Position numbers and translations under genes: made by a program. Positions 35,119 through 43,092 of a DNA stretch of 64,000 nucleotides are shown here, piece after piece (positions within the stretch are counted from its first letter, which is position 1; each line of letters starts with the position of its first letter). This stretch comes from Methanomicrobiales archaeon (lineage in GTDB: Archaea; Halobacteriota; Methanomicrobia; Methanomicrobiales; Methanospirillaceae): the NCBI GenBank assembly GCA_012516785.1, contig JAAYWH010000055.1, forward strand, positions 1 through 64,000, read 5' to 3'. The notes under the pieces were generated by a model. That model worked only from the letters and a program-made list of their open reading frames with translations, was not told the origin of the DNA and ran no database searches.

Positions 35119-35545
35119 CATTTTCCTGTTCCGCATTGCACGGTTTCCCATGCCCCTGACCCTGCTGTTCTGACCCCCAGGCATTCTCTTGGCGCTTTCC
35201 GTTCTTCTCCAGCCCAAGCCATCCCTGATCCCAGGCACGCTCCGGTATATCCCCTTCAGGTATTCCAGGGGTGATCCCCTTTACCTGGACATTCGCTTAA
35301 TAAAGGAGTGAGATTTCCCGCGTCCCGGCATTTCTCCCTCTATCATCCTGCTCACCGATCCCCTTCTTTCCAGATGCTGACAGGTCCATCCATTTCATCC
35401 AGTACCTCTCTCGTATCATTTCCCTCCCTTCCCGCGTCATTCCACTCTGTACGGGGCATTTCCCTGCCACTCTGACTCTGCCCCGACTACCAGAGGGCTT
35501 TTTAAACCACTATCCCAAACCTAGTAGGCAGGAAAAGGGTATCCC
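35119..35545. other. Intergenic stretch, 427 bp, upstream of fae-hps
   Basis: Pyrimidine-rich (C/T runs) with no coding character. It ends in the fae-hps promoter. No RNA gene or repeat is visible to me. Confidence 0.4.
35492..35510 (+). promoter_or_regulatory. Promoter of fae-hps
   Basis: CTTTTTAAA at 35498-35506 is a strong TATA box with G-rich sequence upstream, about 40 nt before the ATG at 35546. An AAAAGGG-type Shine-Dalgarno lies at 35532-35538. Confidence 0.55.
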
Positions 35546-36727
35546 ATGTATCTTATCGGTGAAGCACTCGTAGGCGATGGTCCTGAACTCGCCCATATCG
35601 ACCTTCTGATCGGCGACAAAGACGGGCCTGTCGGGACGGCGTTTGCAAACGCCCTCTCCCAGCTTTCTGCCGGCCACACGCCGCTCCTTGCCGTGGTCCG
35701 GCCAAACCTCCTCACAAAACCGGCGACGCTGGTCATCCCCAAGGTCACGCTGAAGAAAGATGTCCAGATCCGGGAGATGTTCGGCCCGGTCCAGGCCGCG
35801 GTGGCAAAAGCGGTCGCCGACTCGGTCGAAGAGGGAGTATTCCCGGACAGTGACATCGACTCGCTGGTGATCCTGGCGAGCATCTACCTTGGTCCCGGGG
35901 CGGCAGACTACAACCGGATCTACCGGTACAACTATGGCGCCATGAAACTGGCACTCCGGAGGGCCATGGAGGGATTCCCGGACAGAAAGACACTCCTCTA
36001 CGAGAAGGACCGGTCGACCCATGCGGTCATGGGCTTCAAGGTCCAGCGGCTCTGGGACCCGCCCTATCTCCAGGTGGCACTCGATCTTGTTGACATGAAC
36101 AAGGTCTCCTCTGTTCTTTCCGAGCTCCCTGAAAATGACCACCTTATCATCGAGGCAGGGACCCCGCTCATCAAGAAGTTCGGGCTTGAGATCATCCCGG
36201 AGATCAGGAAGTTCCGCCCGAATGCCTTCATCATCGCGGACATGAAGATCCTCGATACCGGGAACCTTGAGGCCCGGATGGCGGCAGATGCCTCTGCCGA
36301 TGCCGTGGTCATCTCGGGGCTTGCACCCACCTCAACGCTCGAGAAGGCCATCGCCGAGGCGAAGAAGACCGGGATCTACTCGGTGATCGACATGCTGAAT
36401 GTGCCTGACCCCGTTAAGGTGATAAAAATCCTCAAGGTCAAGCCCGATATCGTTGAACTCCACCGGGCGATCGATGCCGAGGACACCGCCCACGCCTGGG
36501 GCAATATCCCTGCTCTCAAGAAGGCTGCCGGGGGACGGCTCCTCGTTGCCACTGCCGGTGGTATCAGGGTCGATGTCGTGAAGGATGCCGTGAAGGCCGG
36601 GGCAGATATCATCGTAGTGGGCCGGGCGATCACCGCAAGCAAGGATATCCATACCGCTGCGGATCTCTTCCTCGAGCAGCTGAATCGCGAGGAGATCGAC
36701 CAGTTCAGGGTTATGACCGATTTCTGA
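35546..36727 (+). CDS. Bifunctional Fae-Hps: formaldehyde-activating enzyme fused to hexulose-6-phosphate synthase
   Basis: A 393-residue fusion. Residues about 1-165 form Fae (5,6,7,8-tetrahydromethanopterin hydro-lyase), with the catalytic His17 in E-L-A-H-I-D-L and H-T-P-L-L-A-V-V-R-P-N. Residues about 170-393 form a TIM-barrel Hps with L-Q-V-A-L-D-L-V-D, D-M-K-I-L-D-T-G and G-G-I-R-V-D. In methanogens without oxidative pentose phosphate enzymes, Hps runs in reverse to make ribulose 5-phosphate and formaldehyde, which Fae captures onto H4MPT. Single gene with its own promoter. Confidence 0.96.
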   Translation: MYLIGEALVGDGPELAHIDLLIGDKDGPVGTAFANALSQLSAGHTPLLAVVRPNLLTKPATLVIPKVTLKKDVQIREMFGPVQAAVAKAVADSVEEGVFPDSDIDSLVILASIYLGPGAADYNRIYRYNYGAMKLALRRAMEGFPDRKTLLYEKDRSTHAVMGFKVQRLWDPPYLQVALDLVDMNKVSSVLSELPENDHLIIEAGTPLIKKFGLEIIPEIRKFRPNAFIIADMKILDTGNLEARMAADASADAVVISGLAPTSTLEKAIAEAKKTGIYSVIDMLNVPDPVKVIKILKVKPDIVELHRAIDAEDTAHAWGNIPALKKAAGGRLLVATAGGIRVDVVKDAVKAGADIIVVGRAITASKDIHTAADLFLEQLNREEIDQFRVMTDF

Positions 36728-36740
36728 TTTTTTTTCCCGT
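36724..36740 (+). terminator. U-rich terminator after fae-hps
   Basis: An uninterrupted T-run begins right after the stop codon (about 36728-36735) and a second T-run follows near 36772-36780. This form suits FttA-type archaeal termination. Confidence 0.5.
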
Positions 36741-36891
36741 CCATTACACTACCCCTCATCCACCTGATATTGTTTTTTTCTCCCGCGAGCCTGACTGCAC
36801 GGGCGAATTACTGGGTTCTCCGGTCTATTTCAACGTTCCCGCCGGGGGCTTAATAAAGCATTAATAGTTTAACAAGCTACCCTTGACTGCT

Positions 36892-37350
36892 ATGGAAGGA
36901 TCAGTGACATTGAAGGTGAAGGTACGGACGTTTCCGAGCAAAGGCCGGGCCCGTGTCCATGAATCAGTCCTGCCGATGATCGGTGCGAAAGAGGGGGAGG
37001 CGCTCGTCCTCGCACAATATCCCACCGTCTGGGACAAGAAGACAAAGACCGTGGCTGTCACGGGCTACGGCGATGCGATGGTGGATAAAACAGTCATCAT
37101 GATCTCACCTGAAGATATGGCAGCCCTTGGTGCCGCTGAGGGCGACACCATATCCGTCATCCGGAAGATCACGTGGACGGAACAGATAACCGGTGCTGCA
37201 GCAAAGGCAGGAGGAGCAGTCAAGGAGGGTGCAACCAAGGCAGGGGGAGCGGTTAAGGAGGGTGCAGCCAAGGCGGGCCAAGCCCTCGGGAAGAGCACGA
37301 AGGACATAGCAGAAAAAGTCACTCCGAAAAAGGGTGACAAGGAACTGTAA
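36892..37350 (+). CDS. Unknown beta-barrel protein with an 11-residue-repeat helical tail
   Basis: 152 residues, first gene of an operon. Residues 1-92 look like a small beta-barrel (CDC48-N or double-psi type) built from two similar halves: V-H-E-S-V-L-P-M-I-G-A-K-E-G-E-A-L-V and V-D-K-T-V-I-M-I-S-P-E-D-M-A-A-L-G with A-A-E-G-D-T-I-S-V. The tail at 103-135 is three 11-residue units (A-A-K-A-G-G-A-V-K-E-G, then two variants), an amphipathic helix like LEA or apolipoprotein-type repeats, followed by a Lys-rich end. Such helices bind membranes or become ordered on contact. ATG at 36892 preferred to TTG at 36883. No signal peptide. Confidence 0.8.
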   Translation: MEGSVTLKVKVRTFPSKGRARVHESVLPMIGAKEGEALVLAQYPTVWDKKTKTVAVTGYGDAMVDKTVIMISPEDMAALGAAEGDTISVIRKITWTEQITGAAAKAGGAVKEGATKAGGAVKEGAAKAGQALGKSTKDIAEKVTPKKGDKEL

Positions 37351-37369
37351 ACCGCCGGAGAGATGGCCG

Positions 37370-37780
37370 ATGGCAGAGGAATTGATTGTTGCTGCAGCCA
37401 CTCCTTACTGGCAATGGTTCGAATCGGTGTTCTGGATACTCATCCTGGTCCTCGTCCTTATTATCGCCTACTTCATCATCAAGGAGATCCGGCTGATGAC
37501 CAATACCCGGCGCCTTGCCGAGATCGACCTTGAGAAGGAGAAACTCAACCTGATGAAGGCCGAGATGGCCCAGCGTGGGACCCCATTCTTCCGTGTCTCA
37601 CCCGAGCAGATGAAGGAGATCCAGGTACTTGACGATGAGAATGCAGGCCTTGCAACCGATATCTTCGCGAAACACAGCATGGTTGACAAGCGGATCGAGC
37701 GGCTCGAGAACAAGGTGAAACTGACCAAGCTCGACCGGATGGTCGAGAAGATCAGGGACGAGGAGAAGAGAATAGGGTGA
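37370..37780 (+). CDS. Membrane-anchored coiled-coil protein, unknown
   Basis: 136 residues. A single transmembrane helix at about 19-38 (V-F-W-I-L-I-L-V-L-V-L-I-I-A-Y-F), then a charged helical region 40-70 (I-D-L-E-K-E-K-L-N-L-M-K-A-E-M) and a second coiled-coil stretch 105-136 (K-R-I-E-R-L-E-N-K-V-K-L-T-K-L). The ATG at 37370 has GGAG at 37357-37360. Second gene of the 36892-38945 operon, 19 nt after the first. No homologue that I recognise. Confidence 0.8.
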   Translation: MAEELIVAAATPYWQWFESVFWILILVLVLIIAYFIIKEIRLMTNTRRLAEIDLEKEKLNLMKAEMAQRGTPFFRVSPEQMKEIQVLDDENAGLATDIFAKHSMVDKRIERLENKVKLTKLDRMVEKIRDEEKRIG

Positions 37781-37785
37781 TCATC

Positions 37786-38091
37786 ATGTTTGAACAGGCA
37801 CCTTTTGAAACGGCTAAAAAATCCTCGTTCCGGGATTCTCTGGCAGCGATACCCGGGTCAATTGAGTCACGACTTCCCACGATGGACAAAGGGCTCGACC
37901 GGTATTTCGATGCCCACATGTCAGCGATCATCAACGAATGGGGGCTCATCACCACCCATACCCTCGATGATCTCGACGACCGGCTGGACATGGTGACGAC
38001 CGAGATCAGGAACCTTGAACGGGGCAGGGACGAGATAGAGAAGCGGGTCGCTGCCCTTGAGGCAGGCATCAGGGAGATGGAGGTCGGATAA
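37786..38091 (+). CDS. Small coiled-coil protein, YLD-W motif paralogue 1
   Basis: 101 residues, soluble. Residues 37-54 carry a motif shared with the next two genes: L-D-R-Y-F-D-A-H-M, then I-I-N-E-W-G-L. A heptad-like helix follows at 60-98. ATG at 37786 with GGTGAT just upstream; 5 nt after the preceding gene. Its stop codon overlaps the next ATG by 1 nt (TAATG). Function unknown. Confidence 0.8.
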   Translation: MFEQAPFETAKKSSFRDSLAAIPGSIESRLPTMDKGLDRYFDAHMSAIINEWGLITTHTLDDLDDRLDMVTTEIRNLERGRDEIEKRVAALEAGIREMEVG

Positions 38092-38315
38092 TGGTCGGCA
38101 TGGACAGCTACATGAACGCCTACCTGGACCGGAGGATGAAGAACCTCATCCAGGACTGGGATCTTGCGACACGGAATGACATCGGCGATTTCGAGAACCG
38201 GCTCCATTCTATCGAGGAGGCAACAAAGGAGATCGAGTCGTTCGAGACCAGTGCTGAAATTACGCTGGAGAACCTTGAACACCGGCTGCTGCAGCTGAAG
38301 GGGGCAATGCGATGA
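38091..38315 (+). CDS. Small coiled-coil protein, YLD-W motif paralogue 2
   Basis: 74 residues, soluble, almost entirely helical. The shared motif is at 8-25: M-N-A-Y-L-D-R-R-M, then L-I-Q-D-W-D-L. The rest is an acidic coiled coil (I-E-E-A-T-K-E-I-E-S-F-E, then N-L-E-H-R-L-L-Q-L-K). Its ATG overlaps the stop of the gene before and its stop overlaps the next ATG by 4 nt, so the three paralogues are tightly coupled. Confidence 0.8.
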   Translation: MVGMDSYMNAYLDRRMKNLIQDWDLATRNDIGDFENRLHSIEEATKEIESFETSAEITLENLEHRLLQLKGAMR

Positions 38316-38653
38316 CTCCCCTCGAGGCGGTTCTCATTATCATCATCGTCGCCATCCTCCTGTTCCTGATCTACTATTACTGGAGGGGGGCAAAAGGTGA
38401 GGTGTCGCTTGCCCGGCCGGTGGAGAGCAGGGTGGACGAGTATCTCGATCGCAGGTTCGAGCTGATGATCGAGGAGTGGTCGCTTGTCAGCCGTGCAAGG
38501 CTCCAGTCATTCAGGCAGTCCAAGGACCAGGTCCTCCTGGCAAACGAGGAGAAGGTTGCCTCGCTGAAGGATTTTTCTGAGACGATGGAAAACAGCCTGA
38601 AAACGCTCGAGGAGCGGCTGGATGCTCTGGAAAAAAAGACCTGGAAGAAGTGA
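38312..38653 (+). CDS. Membrane-anchored coiled-coil protein, YLD-W motif paralogue 3
   Basis: 113 residues. A transmembrane helix at about 5-24 (E-A-V-L-I-I-I-I-V-A-I-L-L-F-L-I), a short basic linker, the shared motif at 41-58 (V-D-E-Y-L-D-R-R-F, then M-I-E-E-W-S-L) and a C-terminal coiled coil (M-E-N-S-L-K-T-L-E-E-R-L-D-A-L-E-K-K). So this paralogue is the membrane-bound version of the two soluble ones. Overlaps the previous gene by 4 nt. Confidence 0.8.
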   Translation: MTPLEAVLIIIIVAILLFLIYYYWRGAKGEVSLARPVESRVDEYLDRRFELMIEEWSLVSRARLQSFRQSKDQVLLANEEKVASLKDFSETMENSLKTLEERLDALEKKTWKK

Positions 38654-38714
38654 GACGAAGGGATCCCGGAAGGATCCTGACCTGTTCTCCCGCGTCCGGA
38701 ATGACGTCACCGTG

Positions 38715-38945
38715 ATGAGAAAGCAGGGTGAGCCCCCCGAGAAAGATGCATCCTCATTCTCGCGGTTCCATTGCGACCTCTGCAACAGCACGTATCCTTC
38801 CACCGGGCTGAAGCAGTGCACCCTGTGCGGGAGGTGGGCCTGCTCCACCTGCTGGACACAGGACTACTATATCTGCAATTCCTGCAATGGCATTCTGAAA
38901 CTGCACCTCCTCCAGGGTCAGGAGAAGGGCAGGGCAAAGGAATAA
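38715..38945 (+). CDS. Small eight-cysteine zinc protein, unknown
   Basis: 76 residues from the ATG at 38715. Eight cysteines at 20, 23, 35, 38, 43, 46, 54 and 57 fall into four C-x2-C pairs (C-D-L-C, C-T-L-C, C-S-T-C, C-N-S-C), enough for two zinc sites in a cross-brace like RING or B-box modules, with G-R-W-A-C-S-T-C-W as the most distinct part. Basic helical C-terminus. An ATG at 38622, inside the end of the previous gene, would give 107 residues; neither start has a convincing Shine-Dalgarno. Last gene of the operon. Confidence 0.7.
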   Translation: MRKQGEPPEKDASSFSRFHCDLCNSTYPSTGLKQCTLCGRWACSTCWTQDYYICNSCNGILKLHLLQGQEKGRAKE

Positions 38946-39312
38946 CCGGGGATACCCGGAATTCATCTCTTCTGAGGGACGTCATCTCTGCTGATGGAAT
39001 ATACTTCATTTTAATCCGTGGACTACCCCTTTCAGACCTGGCAGAACGGCTGGAAGGCACCACCTCCCCTGAACGGCAAGAACGAGGTGAAACCTTCTTG
39101 CAGAAGGCGTGGGCAAAAAAGCCCGCCTGCCAGGGCAAACCTCCCCTCATGCTTCAATAGCAGGTAATCCGGTCAGGGGGGGCTTCATTCCCCTGGACCG
39201 GCCCCTTTTCCCTCGTCAGCGGGATCTCCGGCTGGAACATTGTGTTACCGCGGAAGGGGAGTCGCACGACCACACCAGGGTCCCGATAAAAGGGGATTTT
39301 CGGTTTTTCGCA
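38946..39312. other. Intergenic stretch, 367 bp, between convergent genes
   Basis: No coding character and no RNA gene recognised. Contains a mixed T-rich piece near 39003-39020 that could end the upstream operon. Confidence 0.4.
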
Positions 39313-39966
39313 TCAAATGGTGAGGCTCTCACCCGGAGCAAGTATGTTCACCCGGATACCGGTGGTCCTTTGGAGGGCAGCCCTGAACAGTCCGGGATCC
39401 TGCCGGATTACCGGCCAGGTATCGTAGTGGATGGGGATGACCAGTGGGGCACCGATGTACTGGGCCGCAATCATCGCCTCCTCGGGGCCCATGGTGAACC
39501 TTCCGCCAATCGGGAGCAGGGCAACATCCGGGTGGCAGAGTTCGCCGATCAGCTTCATGTCGGAGAAGAGTGCGGTGTCCCCTGCATGGTATACCCGTTT
39601 TCCCTCCATCCCGATCACGAACCCTGCTGCACCGCCGCCATTGCACCCGATGCCTGCCTCTTCAATCCATGACGAATGGACCGCCTGCACCATGTGGAAG
39701 GCCACCCCCTCTACCGTGATGGTGCCGCCGATGTTCATCCCCTCGGCAGGGATCCCCTTCGATTTCAGGTATTTCGCCACCTCGTTGATGGCTACTGTGG
39801 GCCGTTTCAGAGTAACGGCAGCTCCCATGTGATCCGCATGCCCATGGGTGACGGCCACGATATCGGCGGGGGGTGGGGTCATCCCTTCGGGAAAGAAGGG
39901 ATCGACCAGCACCGTCCTGGCTCCTTTCAGGAGGATGCAGGAATGTCCATAATAGGTGAGCTCCAT
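39313..39966 (-). CDS. Metal-dependent hydrolase, UPF0173 (metallo-beta-lactamase fold)
   Basis: A 217-residue MBL-fold protein of the YtkL/UPF0173 group. It begins M-E-L-T-Y-Y-G-H-S-C-I-L-L-K-G and has the ligand motif V-T-H-G-H-A-D-H-M-G near 59-68, then Y-H-A-G-D-T-A-L-F and I-P-I-H-Y. The substrate of the family is not established. Confidence 0.93.
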   Translation of the reverse strand: MELTYYGHSCILLKGARTVLVDPFFPEGMTPPPADIVAVTHGHADHMGAAVTLKRPTVAINEVAKYLKSKGIPAEGMNIGGTITVEGVAFHMVQAVHSSWIEEAGIGCNGGGAAGFVIGMEGKRVYHAGDTALFSDMKLIGELCHPDVALLPIGGRFTMGPEEAMIAAQYIGAPLVIPIHYDTWPVIRQDPGLFRAALQRTTGIRVNILAPGESLTI

Positions 39967-40494
39967 GCTACAGTATCTGGGCTGATACTAATTGAAAAAT
40001 GTGGCGGGGGGGCGGTATCCGGAAGAGGAATGGCATAGTGATATTCCCGACAGGGATAGTGGGAGAGAAGTGCCTGTGAGGAGGAGGGAGTCCTCATTGA
40101 TTCCCTCACCATGATATTCCGGGGAGGGTTGCCTGGGGGGACGAGGGATTCTGCCAGTCCCGGGTACTCCAGCACATGGAGCCTGGGAAGGGATTCCTCC
40201 TTGATTCCCAGACCGGGGGATACCTCTAGTGGACGTTTACGGTGTTCCGATTCGATGAATGAGCAGGTCACTATGGTGATCCAGCAGGGAGTATGCCAGG
40301 GAATCCAGTCCCTGCCAGAGCAGTGAAGTCCCAAGGGGCCTGCTGGCACAGAAATCCTGCCCGGGGCTTATCGCCAGCGTATCATGGCAGGAGATCAGTA
40401 TCATCGGGATGAAACGATAGTCCATCCCGGTATTTTCCGGGAATGCCCTTTTACAACAGGCGAATTCAAGGGAACGAAGAAAAGAGATGTTCTC
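39967..40494. other. Intergenic stretch, 528 bp, no gene recognised
   Basis: G-rich, no open frame with coding bias. A near repeat TCCTC[A/C]TTGATTCCC occurs at 40091-40105 and 40195-40209. I see no RNA gene, but this is the longest unexplained gap and a small RNA cannot be excluded. Confidence 0.4.
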
Positions 40495-41103
40495 CTAGGA
40501 GACATCCACCATCTCTGCCTCGGTGATGTCGATAGAGTCCTCAAGCCCGTCTTTGGTTGCACTCTTGGTCATGACCTCGGAGAGGTCGCGATCCTCCATG
40601 ACGTCCTTAATCCGCTCAAGGTAGATGTCGATGGTGACATCGTCCCGCTGCTCGATCACATGCCGGTATTCGCGGAGGGTCGAGGGACTGACCCCCAGGT
40701 GATCGCTGATCTCCTTCATGGTCTTTCCCGAGTAGAGCAGCGATTCCATCTTTTCCCGGTCGAAAGGCATCTTGAAGTCGAGATCCCTGAACAGTTTCAG
40801 CCTGACCCGTGCCCGTGCCACGGTCTTGGACAGTTTCTCATCGCCCAGCTCGCGGGCGATCTCGGTATCATTCTTTCCCGCATAGTAGGCAGATACCAGT
40901 TTTGCAAGCTGGATGGGGCGTAACTTGGTTTTAAAAAGGCCCTGTTCAAGGATCTCCCGCATCACGAGGGCGATCTCCCGCTCGACCGCTTCACGGTCAC
41001 GCAGGGTGCCATGAATTTTCTTCATCGGCTCAACGATCTTGGTTTTCCCGGAAATGTTGGTAAAGAGCTGGAGCAGTTGAGTCTTTCTGGTGTCGTCCTG
41101 CAT
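40495..41103 (-). CDS. Helix-turn-helix protein, probable regulator
   Basis: 202 residues with no membrane segment. Two HTH-like units stand out: about 66-100 (V-S-A-Y-Y-A-G-K-N-D-T-E-I-A-R-E-L-G then K-T-V-A-R-A-R-V) and about 121-150 (L-Y-S-G-K-T-M-K-E-I-S-D-H-L-G-V-S-P-S-T-L). They recall sigma-type or response-regulator HTHs; the protein may belong to a group annotated in haloarchaea as conditioned-medium-induced protein 4, which I hold loosely. An acidic C-terminus follows. The upstream 260 bp is AT-rich and shared with glyS. Confidence 0.75.
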   Translation of the reverse strand: MQDDTRKTQLLQLFTNISGKTKIVEPMKKIHGTLRDREAVEREIALVMREILEQGLFKTKLRPIQLAKLVSAYYAGKNDTEIARELGDEKLSKTVARARVRLKLFRDLDFKMPFDREKMESLLYSGKTMKEISDHLGVSPSTLREYRHVIEQRDDVTIDIYLERIKDVMEDRDLSEVMTKSATKDGLEDSIDITEAEMVDVS

Positions 41104-41362
41104 GAATTACCGAAATACATACCGGCCAATGTATTTAACACTATCTCTCTGAGCCGGATTCTTCAATAAGAAGGATTTTAAACTAAAATAGGCGCTAAGA
41201 TAGGGTATTTTTTCTGCACCGGCTCCCAGCCAGATCACCATTGCCGAGCTTGGAATCGCACTCTGGGGGGCATCATAGTTGCCCGTATTGGTACCCCTCC
41301 CTCCCCATGGTCCGGGATCCACACAGCTTTTTGATTCCGGGCAATGACATACATAAAGAGCC
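41104..41362. promoter_or_regulatory. Divergent promoter region, HTH gene versus glyS
   Basis: 259 bp with AT-rich stretches near 41120-41145 and 41165-41215 (for example TTTTAAACTAAAATAG), good candidates for TATA elements of the HTH gene. Just upstream of glyS, CATACATAAAGAG at 41348-41360 may be its TATA box, giving an almost leaderless message. Confidence 0.45.
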
Positions 41363-43087
41363 GTGATTGTCTTGAGTGATATCTATGAGAAGATAATTGA
41401 TCTGGCAAAAAGGAGAGGTTTCATCTGGCCTACCTCTGAATGTTATGGTTCCGTGGCGGGTTTTATCGACTACGGGCCGCTCGGGTCGATGATGAAACGC
41501 AATATCGAAAATATCTGGAGGAAGTTCTACATCGTCGGTGAAGGGTATTACGAGATCGAATGCCCGGTCATCGGACAGGAAGAGATCTATGTCGCTTCGG
41601 GGCATGTGAAAGGCTTTTCAGACAAGATGTGCCAGTGCCCCCACTGCAACGAGTACCTTCGCGCCGACCATGTTGCCGAAGGCCGCGGAATTGCGGGGGC
41701 ATCGGCGATGAAGAGCGAGGAACTGGCATCAGCAATCGCCACCCTGCCCTGCCCCGCCTGCGAAGAGGTGTTTGGTCCGGTCGAGGTCTTCTCATTCAAC
41801 CTCATGTTCCACACCACCATCGGACCGGGATCGCAGAGGACCGGGTATCTCCGGCCGGAGACGGCACAGGGGATCTTCACCGATTTTTCGCGGCTCCTCC
41901 GGTTTTACCGCGACAAGCTCCCGTTTGGAACGGTCCAGATCGGCAAGTCCTTCAGAAACGAGATCTCCCCGCGGCAGGGCATGATACGGCTCCGGGAGTT
42001 TACCCAGGCAGAAGCAGAGATCTTCGTCCATCCCGGGCAGAAGAACCACCCCCGGTTCCACCGCTATGCCGGATACGAGATGCCCCTCTTTTCTGCAAAG
42101 CAGCAGATGGCCGGGGCGGATCCCCTCGTGATGACCATGCGGGAAGCCGTGGACGGGGGAGTGGTGGCGAACGAGTACGTCGCCTACTACCTGGCCCTGA
42201 CCCATGACCTCCTCGTGCGGATCGGGATCTCCCCCGATAAGCTCCGGTTCCGCCAGCATCTCCCCGATGAGCTCGCCCACTATGCGGAGGACTGCTGGGA
42301 TGCCGAGGTCTTCTCGGGCAGGTTCGGCTGGGTTGAGACCGTTGGGATCGCCGATCGTACCGATTACGACCTCAAGGCACACGAAACACAGAGCGGGCAG
42401 CGGTTTTCCGTCTTCCTCCCCTATGAAGTCCCCCGGCGTATGAGCCGGGTCCGCGTCATCCCCGATATGGGGGCGCTTGGGCCGCGGTTCAGGGGATCGG
42501 CAAAGGCGGTCGCCGATGCACTCACCTCCTGCATGCCCGGGCCTGACGGGATCACCCTGACCATCGAGGGGAAGGAGGTGCTCATCACCCCGGATCTTTA
42601 CGAGGTCCGCGAAGAGGTGGTGGAGGTCCCTGGAGAGGAGGTCACTCCCCACGTGATCGAGCCTTCGTACGGGATCGACCGGATGATCTACGGGGTGCTC
42701 GAGCACAGCTACCACGAGGAGATCGTAGACGAGGAGGAGCGGAGAGTACTCCGGATTCCGCCGGCCGTGGCACCGATCCAGGTCGCCGTCTTTCCCCTCA
42801 TGAACAGGGACGGCCTTCCGGAGATCGCGCTGGAGATCACCGATGCCCTGAAGACGAGGGGAATCCTCGCGGAGTTCGATGATTCCGGGGCCATCGGGAG
42901 GCGTTACCGGAGGCAGGACGAGGTGGGGACCCCCTTTGCCATCACCGTCGATTATGACACGAAGGAGGACCGGACGGTCACAATCAGGGACCGGGACAGC
43001 ATGAGGCAGGTCAGGGTCGATACCGGGAGGATCCCTGACCTTGTCCGGTCACTCATCGATCAAACCGTGAGCTTTTCCGAACTCTGA
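41363..43087 (+). CDS. glyS: Glycyl-tRNA synthetase
   Basis: A 574-residue class II synthetase of the alpha2 archaeal/eukaryotic type. It starts at a GTG (M-I-V-L-S-D-I-Y-E-K-I-I-D-L-A-K-R-R-G-F-I-W). Motif 2 region reads F-R-N-E-I-S-P-R-Q-G-M-I-R-L-R-E-F-T-Q-A-E-A-E, the glycine-pocket segment, and motif 3 I-E-P-S-Y-G-I-D-R. An insert with C-Q-C-P-H-C and C-P-A-C may bind zinc. The anticodon-binding domain ends the protein. The hef gene starts 5 nt downstream. Confidence 0.97.
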   Translation: MIVLSDIYEKIIDLAKRRGFIWPTSECYGSVAGFIDYGPLGSMMKRNIENIWRKFYIVGEGYYEIECPVIGQEEIYVASGHVKGFSDKMCQCPHCNEYLRADHVAEGRGIAGASAMKSEELASAIATLPCPACEEVFGPVEVFSFNLMFHTTIGPGSQRTGYLRPETAQGIFTDFSRLLRFYRDKLPFGTVQIGKSFRNEISPRQGMIRLREFTQAEAEIFVHPGQKNHPRFHRYAGYEMPLFSAKQQMAGADPLVMTMREAVDGGVVANEYVAYYLALTHDLLVRIGISPDKLRFRQHLPDELAHYAEDCWDAEVFSGRFGWVETVGIADRTDYDLKAHETQSGQRFSVFLPYEVPRRMSRVRVIPDMGALGPRFRGSAKAVADALTSCMPGPDGITLTIEGKEVLITPDLYEVREEVVEVPGEEVTPHVIEPSYGIDRMIYGVLEHSYHEEIVDEEERRVLRIPPAVAPIQVAVFPLMNRDGLPEIALEITDALKTRGILAEFDDSGAIGRRYRRQDEVGTPFAITVDYDTKEDRTVTIRDRDSMRQVRVDTGRIPDLVRSLIDQTVSFSEL

Positions 43088-43092
43088 ATCCC

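Noticed and set aside
34868-35119. N-terminal extension of the acyl-CoA synthetase
   Set aside because: It would translate the tRNA-Trp gene and its intron; the family N-terminus is at 34867.
41792-42715. Minus-strand open frame of 307 codons opposite glyS
   Set aside because: Shadow frame of glyS, with low-complexity R/P/G-rich translation.
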